Assembly (NCBI GenBank): GCA_021462855.1
Contig: JAJTXQ010000058.1
Coordinates: forward strand, 1 to 36,540
Length of the DNA: 36,540 nucleotides
Reading direction: 5' to 3'
Source: Dehalococcoidia bacterium
GTDB lineage: Bacteria; Chloroflexota; Dehalococcoidia; DSTF01; JACRBR01
The position numbers and the translations under genes were made by a program. The notes below the pieces were generated by a model. That model had not been told where the DNA came from. It saw nothing but the letters and a program-made list of their open reading frames with translations, and searched no databases. Positions 26,310 to 34,527 of the stretch are shown here, in pieces (position 1 is the stretch's first letter; each line of letters opens with the position of its first letter).

Positions 26310-26338
26310 ATTGTAGCGGCGCGCGATCCCCTCCGCAA
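26310..26338 (-). promoter_or_regulatory. Promoter of the speD leader (TTGCGG-17-TACAAT)
   Basis: Read on the minus strand, TTGCGG (26338-26333) and TACAAT (26315-26310) are 17 bp apart, one of the best sigma-70-type promoters in the window. The predicted start near 26303 gives a speD leader of about 230 bases, or a free RNA of about 115 bases if transcription stops at the T-run at 26188. Confidence 0.65.
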
Positions 26339-26652
26339 TACGCTGCTGTCGATCTCGCGCCGGGCCGCCGGCGGTGCAGCACGTCGAGGCGCGGGGCGGC
26401 CGGATGTTATGTCGTTGCGGCGCGCGAGCACGTCCTGCCGTCGCGCACATCGTGTGCGCCCGCGGTGCACACTCCGGCGAGACGAGACCGTCGTGCTCCG
26501 GCCGGCGCCTCGTCGTAACACGCACTTCACACGCCGCGGAGCGCCAGCCGCGCGCATCTGCTAGCATACACATGGTCTATCCGGAGTATTCGTCTCATCA
26601 ATATTGGGCGCCGGTCGATATCGAACGGGACGACCGCACGAGGGAGCGATTC
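26339..26652. other. Intergenic region upstream of citrate synthase
   Basis: A stretch of about 310 bases without a convincing gene between the speD promoter and citrate synthase. A -10-like TAGCAT is at 26562-26567 on the plus strand, with TTCACA at 26526-26531 too far away to be its -35. Open frames through the region on either strand are Arg/Ala-rich and carry no motifs. An in-frame ATG at 26572 would lengthen citrate synthase by 27 residues but has no ribosome site. Confidence 0.55.
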
Positions 26653-27777
26653 ATGAGCAAGATCGGCACCGGACTCAAGGGCGTCGTACTCGACGAGACG
26701 CGCATCGCGTTCATCGACGGCGACGCGGGCAAGCTCGTCTACCGCGGCTACAACATCCACGACCTGGCCCAGCACGCCACGTTCGAGGAGACATCGTACC
26801 TGCTGCTGCACGGCGCGCTGCCCACCCGCGACCAGCTCGACATGTTCGAAGAGGATTTGCGCAACGCGCGCGCGATCCCGCGATCAGTGATCGACACGAT
26901 CGACCGGGTGAAGGCCGCGCACCCGATGGACATCCTGCGCACCGCCGTTTCCGCCGTCACCGCGCTCGACGAGTCGAGCAACGACGCGCGGGTGGACGTG
27001 GCGCTGCCGGCGGGCGTGCGGCTCATCGCGCAGGTCGCGACAATCGTCGCGGCGATGCACCGGATGCGCGCCGGCAAGGAGCCGGTGGCGCCGCGCCGTG
27101 ACCTTGGCCACGCCGCGAACTTCCTGTACATGATGTTCGGCGATGAACCAGCGGCCGAGGACGCGAAGATCATCGACCTCGACCTGGTGTTGCACGCGGA
27201 GCACAGCTCCAACGCATCGACCTTCGCCGCGCGCGTCGCCGCCGGCACCGGCGCCGACCTGGGTTCGGCGATTGTCGCCGCGATCGCCACGCTGAAGGGT
27301 CCGTTCCACGGTGGCGCCGCCGAGGCCGTGCAGAAGACCGTCGAGGAGATCGGCGACCCCGAGCGCGCCGTCGAGTACATCAAGGAAAAGACCGAGGCCG
27401 GCGAGAAGGTCATGGGCTTCGGCCACCGCGTGTACAAGACCGAGGATCCGCGCGCGAGCGAGCTGCGCGGCGTCGCCCAGGCGCTCGGCCACCAGAAGGG
27501 CAACGACCGCTGGTTCCAGATCCTCACCGAGATCGAGCGCGCCATGGAGCCGTACCGGGCGAAGGGCATCTACCCGAACGTCGACTTCTATGCCGGGGCG
27601 GTGTACTCGCTGCTCGGCATCCCCGAGGAGCAGTTCATCCCGATGTTCGCGGTCGGGCGCATGCCAGGATGGGTCGCGCACGTGCTGGAGCAGTACCAGG
27701 ACAACGTGCTCATCCGCCCGCTGCTCGAGTACACCGGACCGCGCCACCTGCGCTACGTCCCGATCGACCGGCGGTAG
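26653..27777 (+). CDS. gltA: Citrate synthase (or 2-methylcitrate synthase)
   Basis: A 374-residue bacterial citrate synthase of the short type. It condenses oxaloacetate and acetyl-CoA. Key parts: the N-terminal GLKGVVLDETRIAFIDGDAGKLVYRGY, His184 in HAEHSSNAST, catalytic His219 in GPFHGGAAEAV, His258 in GFGHRVYKTEDPRA, and Asp311 in NVDFYAGAVY; the end TGPRHLRYVPIDRR is usual. Start ATG 26653 has AGGGAG 7-12 bases upstream. It stands alone, divergent from speD. Sequence alone does not separate citrate from 2-methylcitrate synthases; no prpB/prpD-like gene is nearby, so citrate synthase is preferred. Confidence 0.95.
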   Translation: MSKIGTGLKGVVLDETRIAFIDGDAGKLVYRGYNIHDLAQHATFEETSYLLLHGALPTRDQLDMFEEDLRNARAIPRSVIDTIDRVKAAHPMDILRTAVSAVTALDESSNDARVDVALPAGVRLIAQVATIVAAMHRMRAGKEPVAPRRDLGHAANFLYMMFGDEPAAEDAKIIDLDLVLHAEHSSNASTFAARVAAGTGADLGSAIVAAIATLKGPFHGGAAEAVQKTVEEIGDPERAVEYIKEKTEAGEKVMGFGHRVYKTEDPRASELRGVAQALGHQKGNDRWFQILTEIERAMEPYRAKGIYPNVDFYAGAVYSLLGIPEEQFIPMFAVGRMPGWVAHVLEQYQDNVLIRPLLEYTGPRHLRYVPIDRR

Positions 27778-27965
27778 CCTCCGGCGCCGCAAGGGCGTGC
27801 GGCCGAGAGATGCTGGCGCTCGCCGGCGGCATCCTGCGATAGCACGCCGCTGGTGGGGAGCCGCCCCTTTGACCCCCACCGCGTCACCGCGCCCGGGCGC
27901 CCGACTGCAGATGTCGCATCCTGCGCTACACTACCGCCGTCACGCCCCCCGAACGATACTTCGGC

Positions 27966-29387
27966 ATGCATCCGGCTACCACGCTACGACATCGCCGCCG
28001 GCGCTCACGCACCGCGGGCCTGCTGCTCATCGCGCTGATCGCGGCACTACCGGGAGCAACAGCGTGTGGCGGAGGCGACACGCGACCCACGCCGACGCCA
28101 TCGGCCACGGCGACCGCCGTCGTGACCGCGACGCCCGCCGGGCCCACACCGACGCCCACGCCCGACCTCGCCGTGCTGCTGCGCGACGGCGGCATCAGCC
28201 TGATCGAGACGGCGTACAACCGCATGCTCGACGAGTACATCACGCCGCAGGAGCCGGCGGCGCTGCTCGTCTCCGCCTGGAGCGGCATCGCGCAGGAAGC
28301 GGCGAACGCCGGCGTGGCGATGCCGCCGCAGCCCTCGTTCGCCGGCGACCGCGCGGCGGCGTTCGCCGCGTTCCGCAGCGCGTGGACGCCTTTCGCCAAC
28401 GCCCAGCCCGACCCGACGAAGCTCCGCTACGGGGCCATCCGCGGCATGACACAGAGCGTGCGCGACTGCCACACGTTCTTCCTGTCGCCCGTCGCCAGCG
28501 ACACCCTGCTCGACACGCGCGGCGGCAAAGGCAGCGTCGGCATCGGCGTTGAGCTCGCCGGCACGCCGCCGCTCGTGATCGAGGTGATCACGGGCAGCCC
28601 TGCCGCCGCCGCCGGCGTCCTCGTCGGCGACCGCATCACCTCGATCGACGGAAGCGACGCTTCCGCGCTCGGCCCGGGCGGCGCGCTCGAGCGCATCAAC
28701 GGCGACGAGGGCACGCCGGTGCGCATCGGCGTGCGGCGACCGGGCGCCGCCCCGCTCCCCGAACTCACGATCACGCGCCAGCGCGTCGTCCCGCCAACGG
28801 TCGAATGGCACACCGTCGGCGCCAACCTCGGGTACGTCCGCATCCGCAATTTCACCGATGGCGGCATCGTCGGCGATCTTCGCAAGGCGATCGCGGCGTT
28901 CGAAGCGCAGGGCGCGACGGGATGGATCATCGACCTGCGCGGCAACCCCGGCGGGCGCCTGGACCCCGAGGCGATCAGCCTCTTCGTCGAGTCGGGCGTC
29001 ATCGTGCGCGACCGTAACCGCGCCGGCGAATTGCACGAGGAGCAGGCGACTGGCGACGCGCTCGCGGCGCGGCGCCCGACAACACTGCTCACCAACGACC
29101 GCACCGGCTCCGTCGCCGAGGTGTTCGCGGCGGCGTTGCAGGAGTACGACGCCGCCGACGTCATCGGCCAGACGACCAACGGCTGCGTCGGCTACACCGA
29201 CATCCGCGAGTTCGGCGACGGATCGTCGATGGCCGTGACCACGCACGTGAACCTCGGGCCCGTGACCGGCGCCCTGCTCAACGGCGTCGGCGTCGTCCCG
29301 GACCTGCCCGTCGGGCGCACGCAGGACGACATCGCCAACGCCCGCGACCCTCAGCTCGACGCCGCGATCGCGCACCTCGGCGGGTAG
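27966..29387 (+). CDS. S41 family (CtpA-like) PDZ lipoprotein with catalytic Lys replaced by Cys
   Basis: A 473-residue secreted protein. A basic N-terminus and hydrophobic stretch end at a lipobox-like ATAC (Cys34), followed by a Thr/Pro-rich tether (40-66), a helical region (70-180), a PDZ domain (about 188-270, VGIGVEL...SPAAAAGVLVGDRITSIDG), and the S41 core: YVRIRNFTDGG, GWIIDLRGNPGGRLDPEA, and Ser382 in TGSVAEVFAAAL. In C-terminal processing peptidases the general base is a Lys exactly 25 residues after the Ser, in GxxTxGKG; here GQTTNGCVG places Cys407 there. The enzyme is thus either inactive or uses another base. A TACACT box at 27927-27932 may be its -10. It is anchored outside the membrane; partners are unknown. 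Confidence 0.85.
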   Translation: MHPATTLRHRRRRSRTAGLLLIALIAALPGATACGGGDTRPTPTPSATATAVVTATPAGPTPTPTPDLAVLLRDGGISLIETAYNRMLDEYITPQEPAALLVSAWSGIAQEAANAGVAMPPQPSFAGDRAAAFAAFRSAWTPFANAQPDPTKLRYGAIRGMTQSVRDCHTFFLSPVASDTLLDTRGGKGSVGIGVELAGTPPLVIEVITGSPAAAAGVLVGDRITSIDGSDASALGPGGALERINGDEGTPVRIGVRRPGAAPLPELTITRQRVVPPTVEWHTVGANLGYVRIRNFTDGGIVGDLRKAIAAFEAQGATGWIIDLRGNPGGRLDPEAISLFVESGVIVRDRNRAGELHEEQATGDALAARRPTTLLTNDRTGSVAEVFAAALQEYDAADVIGQTTNGCVGYTDIREFGDGSSMAVTTHVNLGPVTGALLNGVGVVPDLPVGRTQDDIANARDPQLDAAIAHLGG

Positions 29388-29418
29388 GCCCGGCCGCCGC
29401 ATCCGCGCCGGTCTGTGC

Positions 29419-29440
29419 CCCGGGATACGCCCGGGTTTGT
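29419..29440 (+). terminator. Weak terminator-like hairpin after the S41 gene
   Basis: CCCGGG (29419-29424) and CCCGGG (29430-29435) can pair around ATACG, followed by TTTGT. It lies 32 bases past the S41 stop and just before the promoter of the next gene. The stem is short and the T-run broken, so this is tentative. Confidence 0.4.
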
Positions 29441-29452
29441 GCCCAAAGTCAC

Positions 29453-29481
29453 TCGACGGAAGTGATTGCGATGCGTATGAT
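29453..29481 (+). promoter_or_regulatory. Promoter for the APH-fold kinase (TCGACG-17-TATGAT)
   Basis: TCGACG at 29453-29458 and TATGAT at 29476-29481 are 17 bp apart. The predicted start near 29488 lies downstream of in-frame ATGs at 29462 and 29471, which supports the ATG at 29504 as the true start. Confidence 0.5.
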
Positions 29482-29503
29482 CGGGCGTTCACAGGGGGCG
29501 AAC

Positions 29504-30319
29504 ATGAGCACGCCGGACCTCGAAAAGATCGCCGAGGGGCGAGAAGCCGAGATCTTTTCGTGGGAAGTCGGCGCCGTCCTGAAGCTGTTCCGCAGCCCCG
29601 AATGGGAGCCGTCGGTCGCCGTGCAGTCGACCGCAATGACCATCGCGAAGTCCCTCGGCGGCCCTGTCCCCGCGGTATACGGCCGCACCGAGGTCGATGG
29701 CCGGCCCGGGCTAATCATGGAACGCATCGACGGCGTCGACCAGCTTACGCAACTCGGCCGCAAGCCCTGGACGATCCTCGCCGCCGGACGCACGCTCGGC
29801 GAGACACAGGCCACGCTGCACGACATCGCCATCGAAGACGGCGTGCTGCCGGACCTTCGGCGGGCCTTGCGCGCAGCGCTGCAGACCGCCGACGCCGCCG
29901 TGGTGCCGCCCCACCTCGCTACGCTCGCCCTCGCCGCGCTCGACACGCTCCCCGCCGGTGACCGGCTGCTGCATGGCGATTACCACCCCGCCAACCTGAT
30001 CATCGGGCCGACCGGCCCGGTCGTGATCGACTGGCCGAACGCCGTGCGCGGTGACCCGCATGCCGATATCGCGCGCACGCTGCTGCTCCTGCTGCTCGGC
30101 GAGCTGCCGCCGGGGTCATCGTGGGTGCTGCGCGGCCTCGACCGCGTCGGCCGCGGGATGCTGCGGTCGCGATACCTGTCCGCGTACCGCGCGCGCCGCG
30201 CGCTCGACGACGCGCTCGTCGCCCGCTGGCACGTGCCCATCGTCGCGCACCGCCTCATCGAGCAGGTGGGCGACGAGCGCCCCAAGCTGCTCGCGTTGCT
30301 GGAAGAGGCGGCGAGGTAG
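29504..30319 (+). CDS. Aminoglycoside phosphotransferase (APH)-fold kinase
   Basis: A 271-residue protein of the APH/choline kinase superfamily. The Brenner motif HGDYHPANLI (His157-Asp159-Asn164) is the catalytic loop, Asp176 in VVIDWPNAVRGDPHADIA is the metal ligand, and the N-lobe has AVLKLFRSP (Lys) and GLIMERIDGVDQL (hinge). The family phosphorylates small-molecule hydroxyls: aminoglycosides, macrolides, choline, homoserine, fructosamines. ATG 29504 has AGGGGG about 7 bases upstream and follows its own promoter. No resistance or transport genes are adjacent, so a metabolic substrate is as likely as antibiotic resistance; I would not call it a resistance gene. Confidence 0.82.
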   Translation: MSTPDLEKIAEGREAEIFSWEVGAVLKLFRSPEWEPSVAVQSTAMTIAKSLGGPVPAVYGRTEVDGRPGLIMERIDGVDQLTQLGRKPWTILAAGRTLGETQATLHDIAIEDGVLPDLRRALRAALQTADAAVVPPHLATLALAALDTLPAGDRLLHGDYHPANLIIGPTGPVVIDWPNAVRGDPHADIARTLLLLLLGELPPGSSWVLRGLDRVGRGMLRSRYLSAYRARRALDDALVARWHVPIVAHRLIEQVGDERPKLLALLEEAAR

Positions 30320-30469
30320 CGCTGACTCAGCGCCGGGTACGGCGTGTGTGGCGCGCGAACCGCACTGTGGCGGGCCGGCGACCATGTGACGCGCCGGAGC
30401 ACGTGTGCGAGAGGACGCCGACGGTAGCACGCCGGCCGGTGCGCGTGCGGCGGCGCGCGACGGGCGCCC

Positions 30470-30919
30470 CTACTCGAACACCCAGCCGTCGGTGTCGCGC
30501 GCCCACGCGATGGGCGGCATGTCGCCGAAGAACAGCGCGATCTCGCGCTTCGCGCTTGCCGGCGAGTCGGATGCGTGCGTCAGGTTCCGCCCCTTCTCCA
30601 GCCCGAAATCACCGCGGATGCTGCCGGTCTCGGCCTCGATCGGGTTCGTCTTGCCCATGGTCTGCCGCGTCGCGACGATCGCGTTCTTCCCCTCGAACAC
30701 GGCGGCGATGATCGGTGACGATGTGATGTATTCGACCAGGCCCGCGAAGAAGCCCTTGCCCTCGTGCTCGGCGTAGTGCTTCTTCGCGAGCGGCTTGCTG
30801 ACCTTCAGCAGGCGAATCGCGACGATCTTCAGCCCGCGCCGCTCGAGGCGCGCGATGATCTCGCCGGCGAGGCCGCGTTGCATGGCATCGGGCTTGATGA
30901 GGACGAGGGTGCGTTCCAA
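30470..30919 (-). CDS. ndk: Nucleoside diphosphate kinase
   Basis: A 149-residue NDK, which balances NTP pools by a phospho-His ping-pong. It has the N-terminal [30 protein letters not shown], and [16 protein letters not shown], with the phosphorylated His115. Length and order are normal. No ATG fits; TTG 30919 is preceded by AGGAG with 6-base spacing and gives [11 protein letters not shown], the family N-terminus. It starts 34 bases after the tsaB stop and is the last gene of the heme/tsaB run. The gene converges with the APH-fold kinase, with 150 bases between the stops in which I see no T-tailed hairpin. Confidence 0.97.
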   Translation of the reverse strand: MERTLVLIKPDAMQRGLAGEIIARLERRGLKIVAIRLLKVSKPLAKKHYAEHEGKGFFAGLVEYITSSPIIAAVFEGKNAIVATRQTMGKTNPIEAETGSIRGDFGLEKGRNLTHASDSPASAKREIALFFGDMPPIAWARDTDGWVFE

Positions 30920-30953
30920 GGCGTGCTCCTGTGCGCATGCGCCGTACGGCGCG

Positions 30954-31625
30954 TCAGTCGTTGCGTTGCGGCCCGATCGCGGGCGCCCGCAAGTATAGGG
31001 GGACGAGCGCCGTTGGGTCATCCGCGCCGCCGGCGGCGATGCGCCGGTGCCCGATCAGCGCGAGCGCGACCACGCGATGCTGCTGCGCCGTCGCCGCCGA
31101 CGCGCCCGCGCCCGCCATCGCCGCGATCGTGGCGTCGTCGAGGTCGCCGGTGACGATGTCTCCCGGCGCGATCGCTCCGTGCAACACGCCGGGCCGGGCG
31201 ATGCGCGGCGGCTCGTCCTCGTGCCAGGCGCCGGCGGTGGCACGGTACGCCGCCCACGCCACCTCGCCGCGGCCCGCGGCGTGCACGGCAACGATGCGCC
31301 GGTCGCCGGCATCCTTCACCACCGACCACGCGTCGAGCTCGAGCCGGCCGACGCCCGCGAGCGGCGTCCCGAACGCGTGCGCGAGCGCCTTCGCGACGCT
31401 CACGCCGACGCGCAGCGCCGCGTAGCCGCCGGGCCCCGTATCGACGGCGACGGCCTCGATCTGGCCTTTTGTGCGGCCCGCCTCGGCGAGCAGGCGCTCG
31501 ATGTTCGGCAGCAGCTCGACGCTGTGGTTGCGCTGCGTGCGCCATGTCAGCGTCAACCCGGCGACACCCTCCACCGCGAGCGCGATGCCCGGCTCGTCGG
31601 AGGCGCAATCGATGGCGAGCAGCAT
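30954..31625 (-). CDS. tsaB: tRNA threonylcarbamoyladenosine biosynthesis protein TsaB
   Basis: A 223-residue YeaZ/TsaB protein of the ASKHA fold, the partner of TsaD and TsaE in making t6A37 in ANN-decoding tRNAs. The start [16 protein letters not shown] is the phosphate-1-like segment, [13 protein letters not shown] follows, and [22 protein letters not shown] is the very conserved TsaB/TsaD-type stretch (GPGSFTGLR in most bacteria, GPGGYAALR here). The protein is normal in length. ATG 31625 comes 24 bases after the hemQ stop with no good ribosome site. No tsaD or tsaE is in the window. Confidence 0.92.
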   Translation of the reverse strand: MLLAIDCASDEPGIALAVEGVAGLTLTWRTQRNHSVELLPNIERLLAEAGRTKGQIEAVAVDTGPGGYAALRVGVSVAKALAHAFGTPLAGVGRLELDAWSVVKDAGDRRIVAVHAAGRGEVAWAAYRATAGAWHEDEPPRIARPGVLHGAIAPGDIVTGDLDDATIAAMAGAGASAATAQQHRVVALALIGHRRIAAGGADDPTALVPLYLRAPAIGPQRND

Positions 31626-31649
31626 GGTGCGAGTGTACGCGGCGGCGCG

Positions 31650-32360
31650 TCAGCGCGCGCCGGCGGCGATGTGCGCCGCGAACTCCTCGACGAGCCCGGC
31701 GGGGGTGCGCTGCACGCACGTGAACATCGGCGTGTCGCGCAGCGTGTACTCGCTCGCCCGCGTGTACCGCAGGTCTTGCACCAGGTCCAGGAACTCCGCC
31801 GGGTCGTCGCCCTCGAACGCCACGACGAACTCCTGGTCATCGAGCCCGTAGCTGTAGCTCGTGTTGATGCGGATCCGGGGGTACTTGCGGCCAACGGCGA
31901 CGTGCTCGCGCATCATCTTGCCGCGCTCCTCACCCGGGAGCATGTACCAGGCGCGCGTCTTCACCATCGGGTACACGAAGACGTAGGGCGCGCCATCCGG
32001 ATACGCGCGCAGCGCTTCGCGCGCCGGGTCCGTCTCGGGCGCGGCGTATGGCGAGGGTTTCGTCATCGACAGGAAGTTATGCGCGAGCGCGAGGTGGTCG
32101 CCGGCGGCGGTCGCGCGGATCGCGCGCTCGAACGCCTGCAATGGCTCCGTGCCGTCGGGCGTGCGCAGCCACGCGGCGAAATCGACGTCGGCGCGCAGGC
32201 CGACAAGGCTGTAGCAGCGCTGCCACGGTGCGAACGGCTCCTCGAGCACGCCACGCAGCTCCACGAGCGCCCGCTCACGGTGGCCGTGGTCCAGCGCGCG
32301 CCATGACGGCGCGAAGCCGTAGAACGCGAACCGCATGTACTCGCGCGTCTCATCCGGCAT
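31650..32360 (-). CDS. hemQ: HemQ-type coproheme decarboxylase (chlorite dismutase family)
   Basis: A 236-residue chlorite-dismutase-family protein. The C-terminal half has Tyr130 in FVYPMVKT, WYMLPGEERGKMMREH with the likely proximal heme ligand His153, and GLDDQEFVVAFEGDDP, the HemQ pattern. HemQ oxidatively decarboxylates Fe-coproporphyrin III to heme b with peroxide. True chlorite dismutases carry a distal Arg needed for chlorite; gene context supports HemQ. ATG 32360 has AGGAGGAG 7 bases upstream, located inside the ahbAB gene, and the two genes overlap by 11 bases, so they are tightly coupled. It follows the siroheme decarboxylase, implying a shared heme route. Confidence 0.93.
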   Translation of the reverse strand: MPDETREYMRFAFYGFAPSWRALDHGHRERALVELRGVLEEPFAPWQRCYSLVGLRADVDFAAWLRTPDGTEPLQAFERAIRATAAGDHLALAHNFLSMTKPSPYAAPETDPAREALRAYPDGAPYVFVYPMVKTRAWYMLPGEERGKMMREHVAVGRKYPRIRINTSYSYGLDDQEFVVAFEGDDPAEFLDLVQDLRYTRASEYTLRDTPMFTCVQRTPAGLVEEFAAHIAAGAR

Positions 32361-33420
32361 GGGCGAGCTCCTCCTTTCCGCGCACGTTCGCGCGCTCCCA
32401 CGCATCGAACTCCGGCGTGAAGTACGCCAGCCGCACCTTCTTGTACTCGGTCGTCGAGTACAGCACGGCGTAGTCGCCGAGGCCGTGCTCCTCCGCGAGT
32501 CGCTTCACGAAGTCCTCGCATTCCTCCTTCTTGCGCGCGTGGATCATCGTGAACAGGTTGTACTTCCAGTCGTCGTACTGCGGGCGCAGGTAGCAGTGGC
32601 TGATGGCCGTATAGCCCGCCATCGTCTGCCCCATGTCGAGCACCGCCGCGGGGTCGACGTTCCACACCGCCATGCCGTTCGCGCCGAAGCCGGCCTTGCG
32701 ATGCCGCAGGATCGCCGCGAACCGGCGCAGGTAGCCGCGCCGCTGCAGATCCTCGAGCGCGGCGATCAGCCCGTCGGGGCTCGTGCCGAGCGCTTTCGCC
32801 GGCGCCGCGAACGGGTCGCGCTCGATCGCGAGGTCGCCCTGCACGGCGCGCACAACTTCGATGTCGCGCGGAGTGAGCGTATGCGACGCCGCGACCTCGC
32901 GCTGCTCGTGCGTGTACTGCGGCTTTGAACGGTGGTCCAGCGCGCGCTCGCCCGTCATGTCCAGCGTGACGCCGATCTTGAACAGGCGCAGCGTCGGCAG
33001 CATGCGCGTCGACTCGGCGCCGGCGAGCCGGTGCAGCGCGGCGACGTGCGATTCAAGGTCGCTGCCCGGCGGCACCGCGATCGTGAACCACATGTTGAAC
33101 GCGTGCGTGCGCCGGTAGTTGTGGCTGACGCCGGGGTGCGCGTTGATGATCTCCGCCGCATCCTTGAGCCGCTCCTCGGGCACGCGCATGGCGACCAGCG
33201 ACGACACGTACCCCAGCGCCTTCGTGTCGAAGATCGGGCTCACCTGCCGCAGCACGCCGGACGCGCGCATCGCCCGCAGCCGCGCGATCACGTCGGCTTC
33301 GGCGGCGCCGGTGCGTGCGGCAAGCTCGGCGAACGGCTCGCGCACGAGGGGGGACTTGTCCTGCATCTCGTTGAGCAGCGCCTGGTCGATCGCGTCCATC
33401 GCGGGCGCGGCGCCGCTCAT
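32350..33420 (-). CDS. ahbAB: Siroheme decarboxylase, AhbA-AhbB fused in one polypeptide
   Basis: A 356-residue protein with two Lrp/AsnC-like halves. Residues 8-155 form an HTH plus RAM-like unit containing VSHNYRRTHAFNMWFTIA; residues 180-345 repeat the plan with ISHCYLRPQYDDWKYNLFTMIHAR and end with LYSTTEYKKVRLAYF. These His/Tyr/Arg patterns are those of the AhbA and AhbB subunits (NirDLGH family), which remove two carboxyls from siroheme to give 12,18-didecarboxysiroheme in heme or heme d1 synthesis. Most organisms have two separate genes. Start ATG 33420 overlaps the aldo/keto reductase stop as ATGA; the end overlaps hemQ. No radical-SAM ahbC is in the window, though one is required if the route makes heme. 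Confidence 0.93.
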   Translation of the reverse strand: MSGAAPAMDAIDQALLNEMQDKSPLVREPFAELAARTGAAEADVIARLRAMRASGVLRQVSPIFDTKALGYVSSLVAMRVPEERLKDAAEIINAHPGVSHNYRRTHAFNMWFTIAVPPGSDLESHVAALHRLAGAESTRMLPTLRLFKIGVTLDMTGERALDHRSKPQYTHEQREVAASHTLTPRDIEVVRAVQGDLAIERDPFAAPAKALGTSPDGLIAALEDLQRRGYLRRFAAILRHRKAGFGANGMAVWNVDPAAVLDMGQTMAGYTAISHCYLRPQYDDWKYNLFTMIHARKKEECEDFVKRLAEEHGLGDYAVLYSTTEYKKVRLAYFTPEFDAWERANVRGKEELAHAG

Positions 33421-34433
33421 CGCGCCGCCCCCGCCGCCTGCGCGTTCTCTACCGCGCGCTCAATGCCGAAGTTGTCGTCGTACAGCGCCTGGACGCGCGC
33501 AAGCTCGCCGTCGGTCAACGGCGCGACATCGCCCGTCGCCGCGAACTCGGCGAGCTGCTCGCGGTCGTAGATGTTCGGCAGCGTCGACGCGATCAGCGGC
33601 TCCGCGAGGATCCAGCGCAGCGCCACCTGCCCGAGCGTCGCGCCCGGGCGCGCCTCGGTCAGAAACGACAGCTGATCCACCTTCTTGAGGCCGTTGATCA
33701 GCCACGACCGCGGGCGGTGCCGGCGGTGGTCGTTGGCGGCGAACTGCGTGTCCTCGGTGTACTTGCCTTCGAGCAGGCCGCTGCTGTGCGGCACGCGCGT
33801 CACCACGCCGGCGCCGCGCGCGCGGCACGCGGCGATGTGCGCGCGGCCGGGATCCTGCTCCAGCAGGTTATAGATGATCTGCATGCCGGAGATGTCCCGC
33901 TCGCGCGCCGCGCGCACGCCTTCTTCCTCCCAGCCGATCGCCGGGCCGAGCGCGACGCCGTACGCGCGCACCTTGCCCTCGCGCTTCAGGTCCTCGAGCG
34001 TGGCGAAGGTCTCGTCGCGCGAGATCGTGTCCATCTTCGGGTTGTGCAACTGGTAGAAGTCGATGCGGTCGCGCTTCAGGCGGCGCAGGCTCTCTTCGCA
34101 CGCGCGGCGGATGTGCCGTGGACTGAAGTCCTGCGGGATCTCCTGCTGGCCACGGCGCGCGCCGGCGTGCGTATAGAAGTCGTAGCCGCACTTCGTCGCG
34201 ATGATCACGTCCGGATCGTCGCCGAACGCGGCGCCGAGCTGCTCCTCCGACCGCCCGTTGCCGTAGCTGTCCGACGCATCGAAGAAGTTGATGCCGAGCG
34301 CGCGGGCCTCGCGCAGCAGGGCGACGGCGTCGTCGTCGGTGTACTCGCCCCACCAGCCGGTGCTCGTCGTCCAGACGCCGAACCCCACGACCGATACGCC
34401 GAGGCCCGACCTCCCGAGTTCGCGGTACTCCAA
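33417..34433 (-). CDS. Aldo/keto reductase
   Basis: A 338-residue AKR with a TIM barrel. The catalytic tetrad is in place: Asp52 and Tyr57 in FFDASDSYGNG, Lys81 in IATKCG and His130 in FYQLHNPK. NADPH-binding ends with ATLPNIYDREQLAEF. TTG 34433 is preceded by GGAGG with 6-base spacing and gives MEYRELGRSGL, the canonical start; no ATG fits there. Its stop overlaps the ahbAB ATG (ATGA), so it is the first gene of the aldo/keto reductase-ahbAB-hemQ-tsaB-ndk run. The SAM-independent, NADPH-dependent enzyme has no known role in heme synthesis; its coupling to ahbAB is unexplained. Confidence 0.9.
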   Translation of the reverse strand: MEYRELGRSGLGVSVVGFGVWTTSTGWWGEYTDDDAVALLREARALGINFFDASDSYGNGRSEEQLGAAFGDDPDVIIATKCGYDFYTHAGARRGQQEIPQDFSPRHIRRACEESLRRLKRDRIDFYQLHNPKMDTISRDETFATLEDLKREGKVRAYGVALGPAIGWEEEGVRAARERDISGMQIIYNLLEQDPGRAHIAACRARGAGVVTRVPHSSGLLEGKYTEDTQFAANDHRRHRPRSWLINGLKKVDQLSFLTEARPGATLGQVALRWILAEPLIASTLPNIYDREQLAEFAATGDVAPLTDGELARVQALYDDNFGIERAVENAQAAGAAR

Positions 34434-34527
34434 AGCAGACCTCCGTGCGCGGCTGCGTGCGTTGATAGATGTGGCGATCGGCATCGGCGCGCGTGGCCGC
34501 GCGCCCCGGCGCGATGCTTCGATCACA

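Noticed and set aside
29504-30319. An antibiotic-resistance gene
   Set aside because: The APH fold is shared by many metabolic kinases; there is no resistance context and no diagnostic subfamily motif.
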